NCBI GenBank assembly: GCA_012515445.1
Contig: JAAYYI010000018.1
Coordinates: 1 to 45,128 of the forward strand
Origin: Candidatus Bathyarchaeota archaeon
GTDB lineage: Archaea > Thermoproteota > Bathyarchaeia > Bathyarchaeales > Bathycorpusculaceae
Direction: 5' to 3'
Length of the DNA stretch: 45,128 bases
Part shown: piece by piece, positions 24,704 to 32,976 of the stretch
Layout of the letters: every line of letters starts with the position of its first letter
Position numbering within the stretch: position 1 is the first letter of the stretch
Position numbers and translations under genes: made by a program
Notes under the pieces: generated by a model
The model's input: only the letters and a program-made list of their open reading frames with translations
Database searches by the model: none
Told to the model about the DNA's origin: nothing

Positions 24704-25249
24704 TTACTCTGATTTCGGTTTAGCTACTCTAACGATTGCTGGACGTAGAACTTTATCCCGTAACAGGTAGCCCTTGCGGATTTCCTCTAAAACAGTGCAC
24801 TCCTTAATATCGTCACATTCTTCAGCTGCAATTGCGTCGTGGCAGCGTGGGTCAAAGATTTTGCCCCTTATGCACTCTATTGGTGTAACTCCTTCTTGCT
24901 CAAGAACCTTCCTGAGCTTCCGGTACGTCATTTCTACCCCGTCCAGTAGAGCTTTCTGTGAAGCACCGGCGCCTTTTCCCGCTTTAATTGCGAGTTCCAG
25001 CTCGTCTACGACGTCGAGTAGTTGCGTTACGATGCGTTCGCTGCAGTAGCTTCTGATTTGGTCTGTTTCACGGTCGAAGCGTTTGCGTTGGTTGTCATAG
25101 TCGGCTTGCAGGTACTGGAGGCGGGTTAGGAATTCCTGTGAGCGTTTCTTTTCTGTTTCCAGTAGCTTCTCAATTTCGAGTGCTGTATGATCCAGTTTGG
25201 ACTCAGATTCCTTTTGGGTTTGTGGTTTTGCTTCTTTTTCATCTGCCAT
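24704..25249 (-). CDS. grpE: Nucleotide exchange factor GrpE
   Basis: 181 aa from ATG 25249. A long N-terminal helix (EIEKLLETEKKRSQEFLTRL, then YLQADYDNQRKRFDRE) and the C-terminal beta domain (IFDPRCHDAIAAEE, then GYLLRDKVLRPAIVRVAKP) are classic GrpE features. It dimerises and releases ADP from DnaK. It lies between an unknown gene (16-nt gap) and dnaK on the same strand, so the three are one operon. Confidence 0.95.
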   Translation of the reverse strand: MADEKEAKPQTQKESESKLDHTALEIEKLLETEKKRSQEFLTRLQYLQADYDNQRKRFDRETDQIRSYCSERIVTQLLDVVDELELAIKAGKGAGASQKALLDGVEMTYRKLRKVLEQEGVTPIECIRGKIFDPRCHDAIAAEECDDIKECTVLEEIRKGYLLRDKVLRPAIVRVAKPKSE

Positions 25250-25264
25250 AACTAATTATGCTCC

Positions 25265-25807
25265 TTATGAGAGGTATCTTTTCATTTTGGCATCGGCCGG
25301 GCCGCCGGTTTCTGCTTCCGCGGCGACTGCATCGTCGATTGGTTCTGCATGGCTTTTTTTGTGTTCTAGTTGGCGGCCTGTTGCTGCTGCAAAGTTTGTT
25401 TGTTCGACGAATTTGCGGAATATGATTTCTGCTACTTGGTCTCCAACTGCTTCTTCTTTTAGTTCAGCGTTGAAGAAGTGTTTCTTGAAGGATTCTACGA
25501 TTTCTGCTTTGTTTAGGGTGACGGTTGTGTTTGTTGTGGTGTCGTTCCATGCTTGCCACATTAGTTTGGTACCGAGTTCGACGAGGATGTTGACCATTGT
25601 TGTGTAGTCTATGTCGTATGGTTCGTCTCCGCTTAGGAAATGTCCCTTTGTGAGTAGTATTTTTTTGTCGTTTTCGGGGGTTACTGTTAAACTTCTACGC
25701 ATCTGTTCACCAACACATTCGGTGAAACTGCACCGCTTCACCTTAAGCACACCTGTGCTTGCACGTTTATAAACATATTGCAACACCCAATCAATAATAC
25801 ACGGCAT
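25265..25807 (-). CDS. Unknown protein at the head of the grpE-dnaK operon
   Basis: 180 aa from ATG 25807. The frame is open to 25969, but a strong TATA element (25828-25840) sits about 26 nt upstream of this ATG, predicting a leaderless transcript. Contents: a basic N-terminus (VLQYVYKRASTGVLKVKRC), a segment YDIDYTTMVNILVELGTKLM, a helical middle (EIVESFKKHFFNAELKEE) and an Ala/Glu-rich tail. No recognised family, signal or membrane helix. As first gene of the chaperone operon it may be a stress regulator or a cofactor (inference). Confidence 0.7.
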   Translation of the reverse strand: MPCIIDWVLQYVYKRASTGVLKVKRCSFTECVGEQMRRSLTVTPENDKKILLTKGHFLSGDEPYDIDYTTMVNILVELGTKLMWQAWNDTTTNTTVTLNKAEIVESFKKHFFNAELKEEAVGDQVAEIIFRKFVEQTNFAAATGRQLEHKKSHAEPIDDAVAAEAETGGPADAKMKRYLS

Positions 25808-25827
25808 AAATGAATCTCCCTTACGTG

Positions 25828-25840
25828 CCTTTAAATAAGG
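25828..25840 (-). promoter_or_regulatory. Promoter of the 180-aa/grpE/dnaK operon
   Basis: On the minus strand ccttatttaaagg is a BRE/TATA-like element about 26 nt before ATG 25807. A very similar block, ccttatttgaag, lies upstream at 25909-25920, followed by an AT-rich gcatataaatgc. This suggests tandem promoters or a repeated regulatory site, fitting for heat-regulated genes. Confidence 0.55.
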
Positions 25841-26029
25841 AGGGGGAGGGGGGTAGCTTGATAGCAACAGACGCCTGAAGCGACTTCTGCGTATGCATTT
25901 ATATGCGTCTTCAAATAAGGGCGGTCTCCCCAAAATCAAGCAATTATTAAGGTAAACCAAAGCAATCAAGTAACGTAATAGCGTAAGAAATATAGCTCAA
26001 ATAGCAGCAACAGTAAGCGTAGATAGAAC

Positions 26030-27253
26030 ATGCAGCGATCCTACTCTCGACTACTCGGAGTAGTCGGAAAACCAAATACCGGCAAATCCACGTTTTTCAG
26101 CGCCGCTACCCTAGCAGCGGCAGAAATCGCAAATTACCCATTCACAACCATAAAACCCAACCGCGGAGTCGGCTACGTACGCCAACCCTGTGTACACACC
26201 GAATTCAACGTAAAAGACAACCCCAAAAACAGCCTCTGCCTAGAAGACACACGCCTAATCCCAGTTGAACTCATCGACATAGCAGGCATCGTACTCGGCG
26301 CATGGGAAGGACGAGGACTCGGCAACCAGTTCCTAGACGAAATCCGGCGAGCAGACGCCTTAATCCACATAGTCGACGCTTCAGGAGGTACCGACTGTGA
26401 AGGCAAAAGCTGCAAACCCGGCGAACACGACCCGCTTGAAGACATAACTTTCCTCGAGAAAGAAATCACCATGTGGATGGTTACTATCCTAAAAAAAGAC
26501 TGGCCGCGCATCAGTCGCACAGCGGAACAGGACAAGAAGGGAATCGCGCATCATCTTGAAGACCGCTTAACTGGGTTGGGAATTAGAAAAACGCTTGTAA
26601 ACGATGCCATACGCAAAGCAAGCTTAAGCGTGGATAAACCTGCGACTTGGAGCGACGACGACTTCTACCGCTTCGTAGATACGCTTCGCAAAATATCAAA
26701 ACCGTTACTGATCGTCGCCAATAAGATAGACCTACCAACGGCGCAGGTCAACATTGAGAAACTCAAAAAACTCGACTACATTGTCATCCCCGCCAGCGCT
26801 GAAGCTGAACTTGCACTTCGACGAGCAGCAGAAAAGGGATTAGTTGATTACAAACCAGGTGACTCCGACTTCAAAATAAACCAGCCCGAGAAACTCTCCG
26901 CAGGGCAAATCGCGGCTCTCGAAAAGATACGGGAAAAAATCCTAAGAACCAACGGATCAACAGGCATACAGGAAGCAATGAACACCGCCTACTTCAAACT
27001 GCTCGACATGATAACTGTTTACCCGGTTGAGGACATCGAGCACCTCTCAGACCACAGTGGACGTGTTCTCCCAGACACGTATTTGGTTCCGAAGGGCACC
27101 ACTGCGCATCAATTCGCCTATGTAATCCATAGCGAACTCGGCGATAACTTCCTCTACGCCGTGGATGCACGCGATAAAAGAAGAATCGGCGAAGATGCAG
27201 TCCTAAAAGACAGAGACGTAATATCCATAGTCAGCACTAAAAAACGCGCTTAA
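26030..27253 (+). CDS. YchF/Obg-like GTPase with TGS domain
   Basis: 407 aa from ATG. G1 is GKPNTGKS (13-20), the switch region is YPFTTIKPNRGVGYV, G3 is DIAGIVLGA and the G4-like motif is VANKIDLP. The C-terminal TGS domain (LPDTYLVPKGTTAHQFAYVI, then VLKDRDVISIVS) binds RNA or ribosomes in relatives. It belongs to the archaeal YchF/DRG-like branch that works with ribosomes. It is convergent with the polyprenyl synthase gene, and their stops overlap in TTAA (27250-27253). Confidence 0.92.
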   Translation: MQRSYSRLLGVVGKPNTGKSTFFSAATLAAAEIANYPFTTIKPNRGVGYVRQPCVHTEFNVKDNPKNSLCLEDTRLIPVELIDIAGIVLGAWEGRGLGNQFLDEIRRADALIHIVDASGGTDCEGKSCKPGEHDPLEDITFLEKEITMWMVTILKKDWPRISRTAEQDKKGIAHHLEDRLTGLGIRKTLVNDAIRKASLSVDKPATWSDDDFYRFVDTLRKISKPLLIVANKIDLPTAQVNIEKLKKLDYIVIPASAEAELALRRAAEKGLVDYKPGDSDFKINQPEKLSAGQIAALEKIREKILRTNGSTGIQEAMNTAYFKLLDMITVYPVEDIEHLSDHSGRVLPDTYLVPKGTTAHQFAYVIHSELGDNFLYAVDARDKRRIGEDAVLKDRDVISIVSTKKRA

Positions 27254-28032
27254 GCGCCGAAACGGCGTTTACGCCTCTGGAATGTTCGGATTGCCCTAAG
27301 CAAATCGATGAAGCGGAAATCAGGCCAATAAACATCCAGAAAAACAAGTTCACTGTACGCAGACTGCCAAACAAGAAAACCGCTCAGTCGCTCTTCCCCA
27401 GAGGTTCTGATTATCAAATCGGGCTCCTGCTTATCCATATGCGCCGTGTAGAGATACTTCTCTATAGTGCTCTCGTCGATGTCTTGTGGCTCTATCTGCC
27501 CCGATTTAACCTGCTCAGCGATGATTCTTGTAGCATCAACGATTTCAGCTCTGCCACCATAGGCAAACGCGAAATTTAGGAAATGCTTGCTGTACGCTGC
27601 TGTGACGTCTTCTACGTCTTTTATGCGCTTCTGTAAATCCTTCGGCAGCATGTTAGTTCTTCCAAGAACCTTTACGTGAACCATGTTCTTATGAACACGC
27701 TCATCCGTTAAGAGCTTCAGAAACCGTTCGCCAGCGATATGCATGATCTCATCTACTTCCGTGGGTTTTCTCGTGAAGTTTTCGGTAGAAAACGCATACA
27801 GCGTAATAGACTTCACGTTAGTTTTAAGGCACCAATCAAGTAGCTGCTCAACCGTGTCTGCGCCTTTATGGTGACCCAGCCAAGGATTCATCTCCTTCTG
27901 TGAAGCCCACCTGCGGTTTCCATCCAAAATCAGTGCAATGTGTTCTGGCGGCGTATCGTTTTTTACCTGCTGCCAAAGCCACTTCTCGTATGCCTTGTAG
28001 ACACCAAAGATTGATAGAATTCTTGTAAGCAC
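27250..28032 (-). CDS. uppS: Di-trans,poly-cis-polyprenyl diphosphate synthase (UPP synthase)
   Basis: 260 aa from GTG 28032. cis-Prenyltransferase that makes the polyprenyl carrier for glycan assembly and N-glycosylation, on the cytoplasmic face of the membrane. Motifs: HIALILDGNRRWA (catalytic Asp D37), LGHHKGAD, ITLYAFSTENF, and DLIIRTSGEERLSGFLVWQ with SELVFLDVYWPDF at the dimer interface. An archaeal insertion-free length. The many surface proteins with N-glycosylation sequons in this window fit a need for its product. Confidence 0.94.
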   Translation of the reverse strand: MLTRILSIFGVYKAYEKWLWQQVKNDTPPEHIALILDGNRRWASQKEMNPWLGHHKGADTVEQLLDWCLKTNVKSITLYAFSTENFTRKPTEVDEIMHIAGERFLKLLTDERVHKNMVHVKVLGRTNMLPKDLQKRIKDVEDVTAAYSKHFLNFAFAYGGRAEIVDATRIIAEQVKSGQIEPQDIDESTIEKYLYTAHMDKQEPDLIIRTSGEERLSGFLVWQSAYSELVFLDVYWPDFRFIDLLRAIRTFQRRKRRFGA

Positions 28033-28142
28033 TTATGGTCCTCGCGTGTTAACATTCTGCACTTTAACGTTGTTGCCTTAGAGTCTAATCTGACTGTTTT
28101 AGTTAAAGCTTACCCAAACAGTGCAACCATAACGCCTGGGCT

Positions 28143-29375
28143 TTAGAGTTCTTCGGGTTGCTCTTCTTTTTTGAAGAAGCCTTTAGCTGACTTGTTAATT
28201 ATGTAAATCAGCAATACCGAAGCAACGCCGATCAAGATGCCGACTATTATGGTGAATAGGAAAGCTGAGAAGAACTGGTTATCTAAGCCCATGATTATCG
28301 CGGGATCGTTAGGATTAGAATAAGCGACTAATAGTGCAGCGGTGCTGTCAAGAATCTGATTAAACCACGCTACCGTGACGATCAGGGCAACGTTTCGCAG
28401 GAGTTTGGAGTCACGTTCAATGTATAGTCTGATGCAGCGTCCCAAAAATATTATACATATGCCCACGATCAGCAGGTTCTCGACGCCTTTGATAAAGTAT
28501 GCTGCGATTGTTGGCGCCTCGGCTAACCAGCCGGCGGTGTCGATTGGGAACGGCTGAGCCGATAGGTTTACGTTTGCTATGCCTAAGTAGACGCTAACGG
28601 CAATACAGAGTATGCCTGCGATGATGGTGTAGTTTGAGATTTGTATTGGTAATGATGGGGGCTGATAGTTTTTAGCCCAATTGTAGAAGTTTTTGGTGGC
28701 TCGGTCAGCTCCGAATCCTTTGAGTAGCAAGAAGCCGCCGATCACTATCACGATTACTATGCCGAACCAGTAGATCGCGATTGGGTAGAACGCGTTTACT
28801 CCCCATAGTATACCAAGGATTAATACTAGTATTCCAGGCATGCCTAATGCTATGCGGGCGTATCTTGGGTTATCGACTAGCAGGCGAACGTATTTTGTGA
28901 AGACTGCAGCGGTTTCCTCTATGGATTCGCTGTGTTTGATTACTATTCTGCGTACTGACGATACAGGAACGCGCGATTCGACTAGCGGAAGTACTGCTTC
29001 GTCGCTGAATCCATCTGAGACAAGTATGACTTCTGTGGGGCTGAATGTTTCTTGCAGGTAATTGAGTTCACTGACTAGTTTGCGGTCTGCGCTGACTCCG
29101 CCCAGATCGGTTCCTGAGATAGTTGCGACCTCAAAAATCTCGTCAGGCTGTTTCTCGCTGCTTAAGCGATCGTAGAGGCGAATGGCTTCGAACATTGCGT
29201 TTGCGTCGGGTTCTTCAGGATCCGATAACGCGAGTGCGACTGCGCCGTCTAAGTTAGCTTGTCGACCTAGAAGCGGGGTTTTGATGGCTGCTTTGTCTTC
29301 CAGATCGCCATCTCTATCAACACATAAAACTAGGATGCGCTTTTGCGTCTGTAGATGCGTTTCCCGCTTAGCCAT
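28143..29375 (-). CDS. DUF373 membrane protein
   Basis: 410 aa. The N-terminal 165 residues are a soluble alpha/beta domain with KRILVLCVDRDGDLEDKAAI, then EIFEVATISGTDLGGVSADR, hallmarks of the archaea-specific DUF373 family. About six transmembrane helices follow (from about residue 172), ending in a short acidic cytoplasmic tail. It is probably a membrane-bound sensor or regulator; function unknown. Start ATG 29375, downstream of the COG1340 coiled-coil gene by 37 nt on the same strand. Confidence 0.87.
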   Translation of the reverse strand: MAKRETHLQTQKRILVLCVDRDGDLEDKAAIKTPLLGRQANLDGAVALALSDPEEPDANAMFEAIRLYDRLSSEKQPDEIFEVATISGTDLGGVSADRKLVSELNYLQETFSPTEVILVSDGFSDEAVLPLVESRVPVSSVRRIVIKHSESIEETAAVFTKYVRLLVDNPRYARIALGMPGILVLILGILWGVNAFYPIAIYWFGIVIVIVIGGFLLLKGFGADRATKNFYNWAKNYQPPSLPIQISNYTIIAGILCIAVSVYLGIANVNLSAQPFPIDTAGWLAEAPTIAAYFIKGVENLLIVGICIIFLGRCIRLYIERDSKLLRNVALIVTVAWFNQILDSTAALLVAYSNPNDPAIIMGLDNQFFSAFLFTIIVGILIGVASVLLIYIINKSAKGFFKKEEQPEEL

Positions 29376-29412
29376 CTGTGATTCTCTATCAGATTAATGG
29401 GGGATATTAACT

Positions 29413-30384
29413 TTAAGCTTGCGTTTCAGACTTGTCATCTGATTCGTCGCCAAGCATTAAAGCGAATTCGTCCCAGCTTACTTTTTCGCCGCGGTTGAGT
29501 TTTTCGCGTGCTTCTCCGCCGATTTTGTCTTTTAGGACTTTTTCTTTGGCTTGTCTTTCAGCTTGTTCCTGTTGACGTTTAGCATCTTCTTGCTTTCTTC
29601 TTTCGTCGTATTCTTTGCGTCTTTGGTCGTCTTCTTTTCGTCTTGACTGGTACTGTTCGTGCATAGATGCTCTTATGCCGGTTGATTGGCTGATTAGTAA
29701 GCGGATTTGATCGTAAATCTGGTTATTTTGCTCTTTATAATTGATAAATGCCTTGTGCAGGCTGTCTGCTTCTTCTCTTTCGCGTTTCATGACATTTACT
29801 TTTTCCATCATGACTGCGTGCAATTCTTGGCTTTTCTTAGCGACTTCGGTTAGTTCCTTATGGTAAACGTCGGCTTGCTGGTCGAAGGTTTTTCTGTGTT
29901 CGAGAAGTGCCTTGATTTTTTTATGCTGGACATCGATTTTTTTGGAGCCGCTTAGTTGTATTTCGAGTTCTTTAACTTGATCGATTAATCGCTTTTCTTC
30001 ATGGACATCCATTGTGGTTGTTGCGATTCTGAACTCGAGATCTTCGTGTTGTTTCTTAATTTCTTTGACGTTGATGCGGGGCATGTTCTTTTTAAGGGTC
30101 TCGATTTTCTCGTTGATAGCATTGATTTCGGTCATGATCGGTGAGACGTTTACGCGGACTGCGTCCCGTTGCTGTTTTAGCTGCTTGACCTTTTCGTTAA
30201 GGACATCGCGTTCTGCTTTTATCTGATTGATTTCATCGCGGGATTTTCGGACCTTCTCGTGAAGTTCGTCGCGTTTTTCAATCGACTTTTTGATTTGGTC
30301 GTTGTTTTCGCGGATCGTCTCTTTGAGCTTGTCGATCTGGAGGTTGATGTTGGAAATTTGGCTCTGGTTTTGTTTCTCGGTCAA
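29413..30384 (-). CDS. Archaeal coiled-coil protein (COG1340-like)
   Basis: 323 aa from TTG 30384. Almost entirely coiled coil, broken near residues 95-150 by the conserved-looking INVKEIKKQHEDLEFRIATT, then TMDVHEEKRLIDQVKELE segment seen in the COG1340 family. The C-terminal 55 residues (KIGGEAREKLNRGEKVSWDE) form a small cap shared with the family. Members are abundant in archaea and suspected to act in ribosome or chromosome contexts, without proof. It heads a two-gene unit with DUF373. Confidence 0.85.
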   Translation of the reverse strand: MTEKQNQSQISNINLQIDKLKETIRENNDQIKKSIEKRDELHEKVRKSRDEINQIKAERDVLNEKVKQLKQQRDAVRVNVSPIMTEINAINEKIETLKKNMPRINVKEIKKQHEDLEFRIATTTMDVHEEKRLIDQVKELEIQLSGSKKIDVQHKKIKALLEHRKTFDQQADVYHKELTEVAKKSQELHAVMMEKVNVMKREREEADSLHKAFINYKEQNNQIYDQIRLLISQSTGIRASMHEQYQSRRKEDDQRRKEYDERRKQEDAKRQQEQAERQAKEKVLKDKIGGEAREKLNRGEKVSWDEFALMLGDESDDKSETQA

Positions 30385-30703
30385 ACGTCAGCCTTCTAAA
30401 GTGGAGATATTTACCTACGATGTACCAATCCAATTTATAATTCTTACCTTATTTTCGCCGATAAAACCCATGTATCGACGTATCTTTGAGGTAGATTGGT
30501 GCAGACCTTGGCTGCTTATTTTGCAGTCTGCTTGCTCGATTGGGTTCTTATTGGTACAGTAGAGTGTAGTAGCGGTGGATGAATAAAGTTTTTGCGCTGT
30601 TTTAATTTTTGAAATTAGAAGAAGAATAGAATACGGCCCTACTACTTCATCTTCCTAAACCTCAAGCTAAAGATTGCGTTTTTGGTTCAGCAGCTGAAAA
30701 ACA

Positions 30704-30820
30704 TTGCAGGTTGGTTGAGGTGACAGTACAACCAACGCATTTGGCTAAGGCATCTTCTACAAGCACCTCGCAAACCAATCAAGCCACGAGGCTACCTACC
30801 TCAGAGTGACCTCCCCCCTA
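30704..30820. repeat. Short dispersed motif pair, copy B
   Basis: attgcaggttggttgaggtg plus ac (30704-30725) and gctacctacctcaga (30791-30805) match copy A at 7217-7292 in order and orientation; the downstream acctcccc also recurs as acctgccc. The interval between the blocks is longer here and unrelated in sequence. A TATA-like tatataag follows directly, so the block could precede a transcript. Confidence 0.45.
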
Positions 30821-30900
30821 TATAAGCAAGGAAGCGGGGAATCCGCAAGGAAATGAAAGTGCAAGAAACCGTTTCTGCCTTTTGAGTCATATCGTGACTG

Positions 30901-31076
30901 GTGCATCAATTTGATAAACACATAAAAGAAGCGCCGTTTGACCTACAAGTCAAACATGGCTGGTTCAGTATCATGGAAATAAAAAAGGAAACAGGCAACC
31001 GCACGGTCAAATATGCAGCAGTACTCTTGCAGCAGCAGCATCAATTGCGATGCTAGTATTTTCTAAAAGACGAATA
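30901..31076 (+). pseudogene. Possible remnant of a small membrane-anchored protein
   Basis: A 51-codon GTG frame (30901-31056) reads a polar sequence including HGWFSIMEIKKETGNRTVKY. In another frame the overlapping region 31020-31076 reads STLAAAASIAMLVFSKRRI then stop, which looks like a C-terminal transmembrane anchor with a basic tail. One frameshift between them would give a short secreted protein of the type common in this genome. No signal peptide is visible. Tentative. Confidence 0.3.
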
Positions 31077-31203
31077 TAGATTCAAAGAAAGCGGATAAGC
31101 AGGCTGCCTTTAACTTGAATGAGCTAAGTAATGGGCCAGCAATTTTTCTATTTTTTAGTAATCTTTGGCTGGCATTGACCGGCAATAAAAAAGAAGGAGA
31201 GAA

Positions 31204-32901
31204 TCAGTGCTCTACAGCAGCTTCGGTTTTAGCTTTGCAGGGCTGAGGAGTTTTAGGTCCTCGTAATGCGGAGCATGCTGCGGCTGCAAAGCATAAGGCT
31301 GCTGCAAACGCAAACGCAATCATCAACGCGGACATGAACGGCGACGAGATTGCATTGGGGAAGAACGCTGGCTCCTGCAGAACACCCAACGTCGTAGCTG
31401 ATAATCCAGAGGATAAGGAACCCATAGCTTGGAGTATTGTGTCGATCGGGTTGTAACCAAGGAACGCGGCGAAGAGAGCTGAGGAAGCGGGTACTTGACC
31501 GAACGATTCTGCAACCTGAGGGGATGCTCCTGTGTCTGCGACAGCGGAAGATAATGCCGGCGGCAGGGAAGCGTTGAGCGCGATGATTATTATGGAGAAG
31601 AATATTGCTTGGCTGATGGTTTGGCCGACGTTCTGAAGTGTGGATCGCATGCCTGATGCGGCGCCTCTATTCTCTGCGGGGCAGCTGTTCATCACCGACG
31701 CCATGTTTGGCGACATGAATATGCCGTTGCCCAGCCCCATTATGAATAGGATTATGGCGAATGCCGCGTAATCGAAGTTTACGGGGAGAAGCATGAACGC
31801 TAAGAAGCTGGCTCCGCTGATAACCATGCCAGCCGTGGCTAGTGTACGTGCGCCATGCTTGTCTGATAGCCAGCCGCTGATTGGGCCAGTTAGGGCGACG
31901 CCGATAGTCATGGGAATCATGTAGATGCCCGCCCAGAACGGCGCATCCTCGTAGCTGAATCCATGTAGCGGCAGCCAGATGCCCTGTAGCAGAACTACCA
32001 GCATAATCATGACGCCGCCTCTGGCTAAGCTGCTTAGGAGCGTGGCGATGTTGCCTGACGCAAAATTGCGGTTCTTGAACAGGCTGAGGTTAAACATTGG
32101 GTCAGCTACGCGGGTTTCGATTATTGGGAACGCGACTAGTAGCGCGGTGCCTCCGAGTAGCGAGCCTACGACCCATGGGTTAGTCCAGCCCATTGAAGAA
32201 GCGCCGTAGGGTGTTAAACCGTAAGTTATGCCTAGCAGTACCAGGGTTAAGCCGGCGGCGAAGCATATGTTACCCCATAAGTCGATTTTCTGCTTTTTGC
32301 GCACGATGTGTTGCTCTTTTAGTTTCCAGTATGACCATGCTGTACCGATTACACCGACTGGTACACTAACCAAGAATACTAAGCGCCAGTCGATCACTGC
32401 TAATACGCCGCCGAGGACTAAGCCAATGAGTGAGCCGGCGAGGAAGCTAAGCTGGTTGATTCCCAAAGCTTTGCCTCGTTCGTCCTCTGGGAAGGCGTCT
32501 GTTATGATAGCGCCGCTGTTGGAGAAGAGAAACGCCGCGCCGACACCCTGAATGATTCTAAAGACGATGAGCTCTATCGCACCCAAGTCCCCGGTATGCG
32601 GTGTAATCGCAAGCAAAATTGAGCCAGCCGTGAATATCGCGAAGCCGAGATTGTAGAGTTTAACTCTGCCATAAATGTCAGATAACCTGCCGAAGGTAAC
32701 CAACAGGACGGCGGTTACAATGCTGTAGCCGAACATTATCCACAGCATATACTGAAAGGAAGTGAAGGGATCAATCTGGATACCGTTAAAGATTGCTGGC
32801 AACGCAATAATAACAATCGACATGTCGATGGATGCCATGAGGGTTCCGATTGTGGTATTTGAGAGAGCTACCCATTTGTACTGCATAAAAGTCATCAGCA
32901 T
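31204..32901 (-). CDS. MFS drug/H+ antiporter, DHA2-type (14 TM)
   Basis: About 560 aa. Helices begin with [20 protein letters not shown]. The MFS loop motif reads [14 protein letters not shown]. The motif C-like [20 protein letters not shown] is typical of antiporters, and the size fits 14 helices. The C-terminal tail is short and basic/acidic. ATG 32901 is the first start; an AT element gcttaaac near 32914 would favour initiation at the third Met (32886). A terminator-like hairpin separates it from the MMPL gene upstream, so readthrough or its own promoter is needed. Likely exports toxic organic compounds; substrate unknown. Confidence 0.9.
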   Translation of the reverse strand: MLMTFMQYKWVALSNTTIGTLMASIDMSIVIIALPAIFNGIQIDPFTSFQYMLWIMFGYSIVTAVLLVTFGRLSDIYGRVKLYNLGFAIFTAGSILLAITPHTGDLGAIELIVFRIIQGVGAAFLFSNSGAIITDAFPEDERGKALGINQLSFLAGSLIGLVLGGVLAVIDWRLVFLVSVPVGVIGTAWSYWKLKEQHIVRKKQKIDLWGNICFAAGLTLVLLGITYGLTPYGASSMGWTNPWVVGSLLGGTALLVAFPIIETRVADPMFNLSLFKNRNFASGNIATLLSSLARGGVMIMLVVLLQGIWLPLHGFSYEDAPFWAGIYMIPMTIGVALTGPISGWLSDKHGARTLATAGMVISGASFLAFMLLPVNFDYAAFAIILFIMGLGNGIFMSPNMASVMNSCPAENRGAASGMRSTLQNVGQTISQAIFFSIIIIALNASLPPALSSAVADTGASPQVAESFGQVPASSALFAAFLGYNPIDTILQAMGSLSSGLSATTLGVLQEPAFFPNAISSPFMSALMIAFAFAAALCFAAAACSALRGPKTPQPCKAKTEAAVEH

Positions 32902-32935
32902 AGTTTTGAAGTTTAAGCGAAAAAATTAATGGAAA

Positions 32936-32971
32936 ATAAAAAGGTTGCTTGGGAACTTTTAGTTCCGCAAG
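32936..32971 (-). terminator. Hairpin plus T-run after the MMPL gene
   Basis: On the minus strand, CTTG-(c)-GGAAC-TAAAA-GTTCC-CAAG (32971 to 32948) forms a 9-bp stem with one bulge, followed by CAACCTTTTTATTTT. This looks like an intrinsic terminator 6 nt after the transporter stop codon. Confidence 0.6.
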
Positions 32972-32976
32972 TAGGT

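Larger units (their letters stand above)
30385..31203. other. Long intergenic stretch with a motif pair and possible gene debris
   Basis: No intact gene is convincing. It contains copy B of the shared motif pair (30704-30820), an AT-rich block tatataagc that resembles a TATA box (30820-30828), and a stretch at about 30853-31076 that looks like the broken remains of a small anchored protein. The part 30420-30700 shows nothing I can name. Confidence 0.6.

Noticed and set aside
25808-25969. N-terminal extension of the 180-aa protein before grpE
   Set aside because: It contains the strong TATA element for ATG 25807 and would be Pro/Arg-rich non-family sequence.
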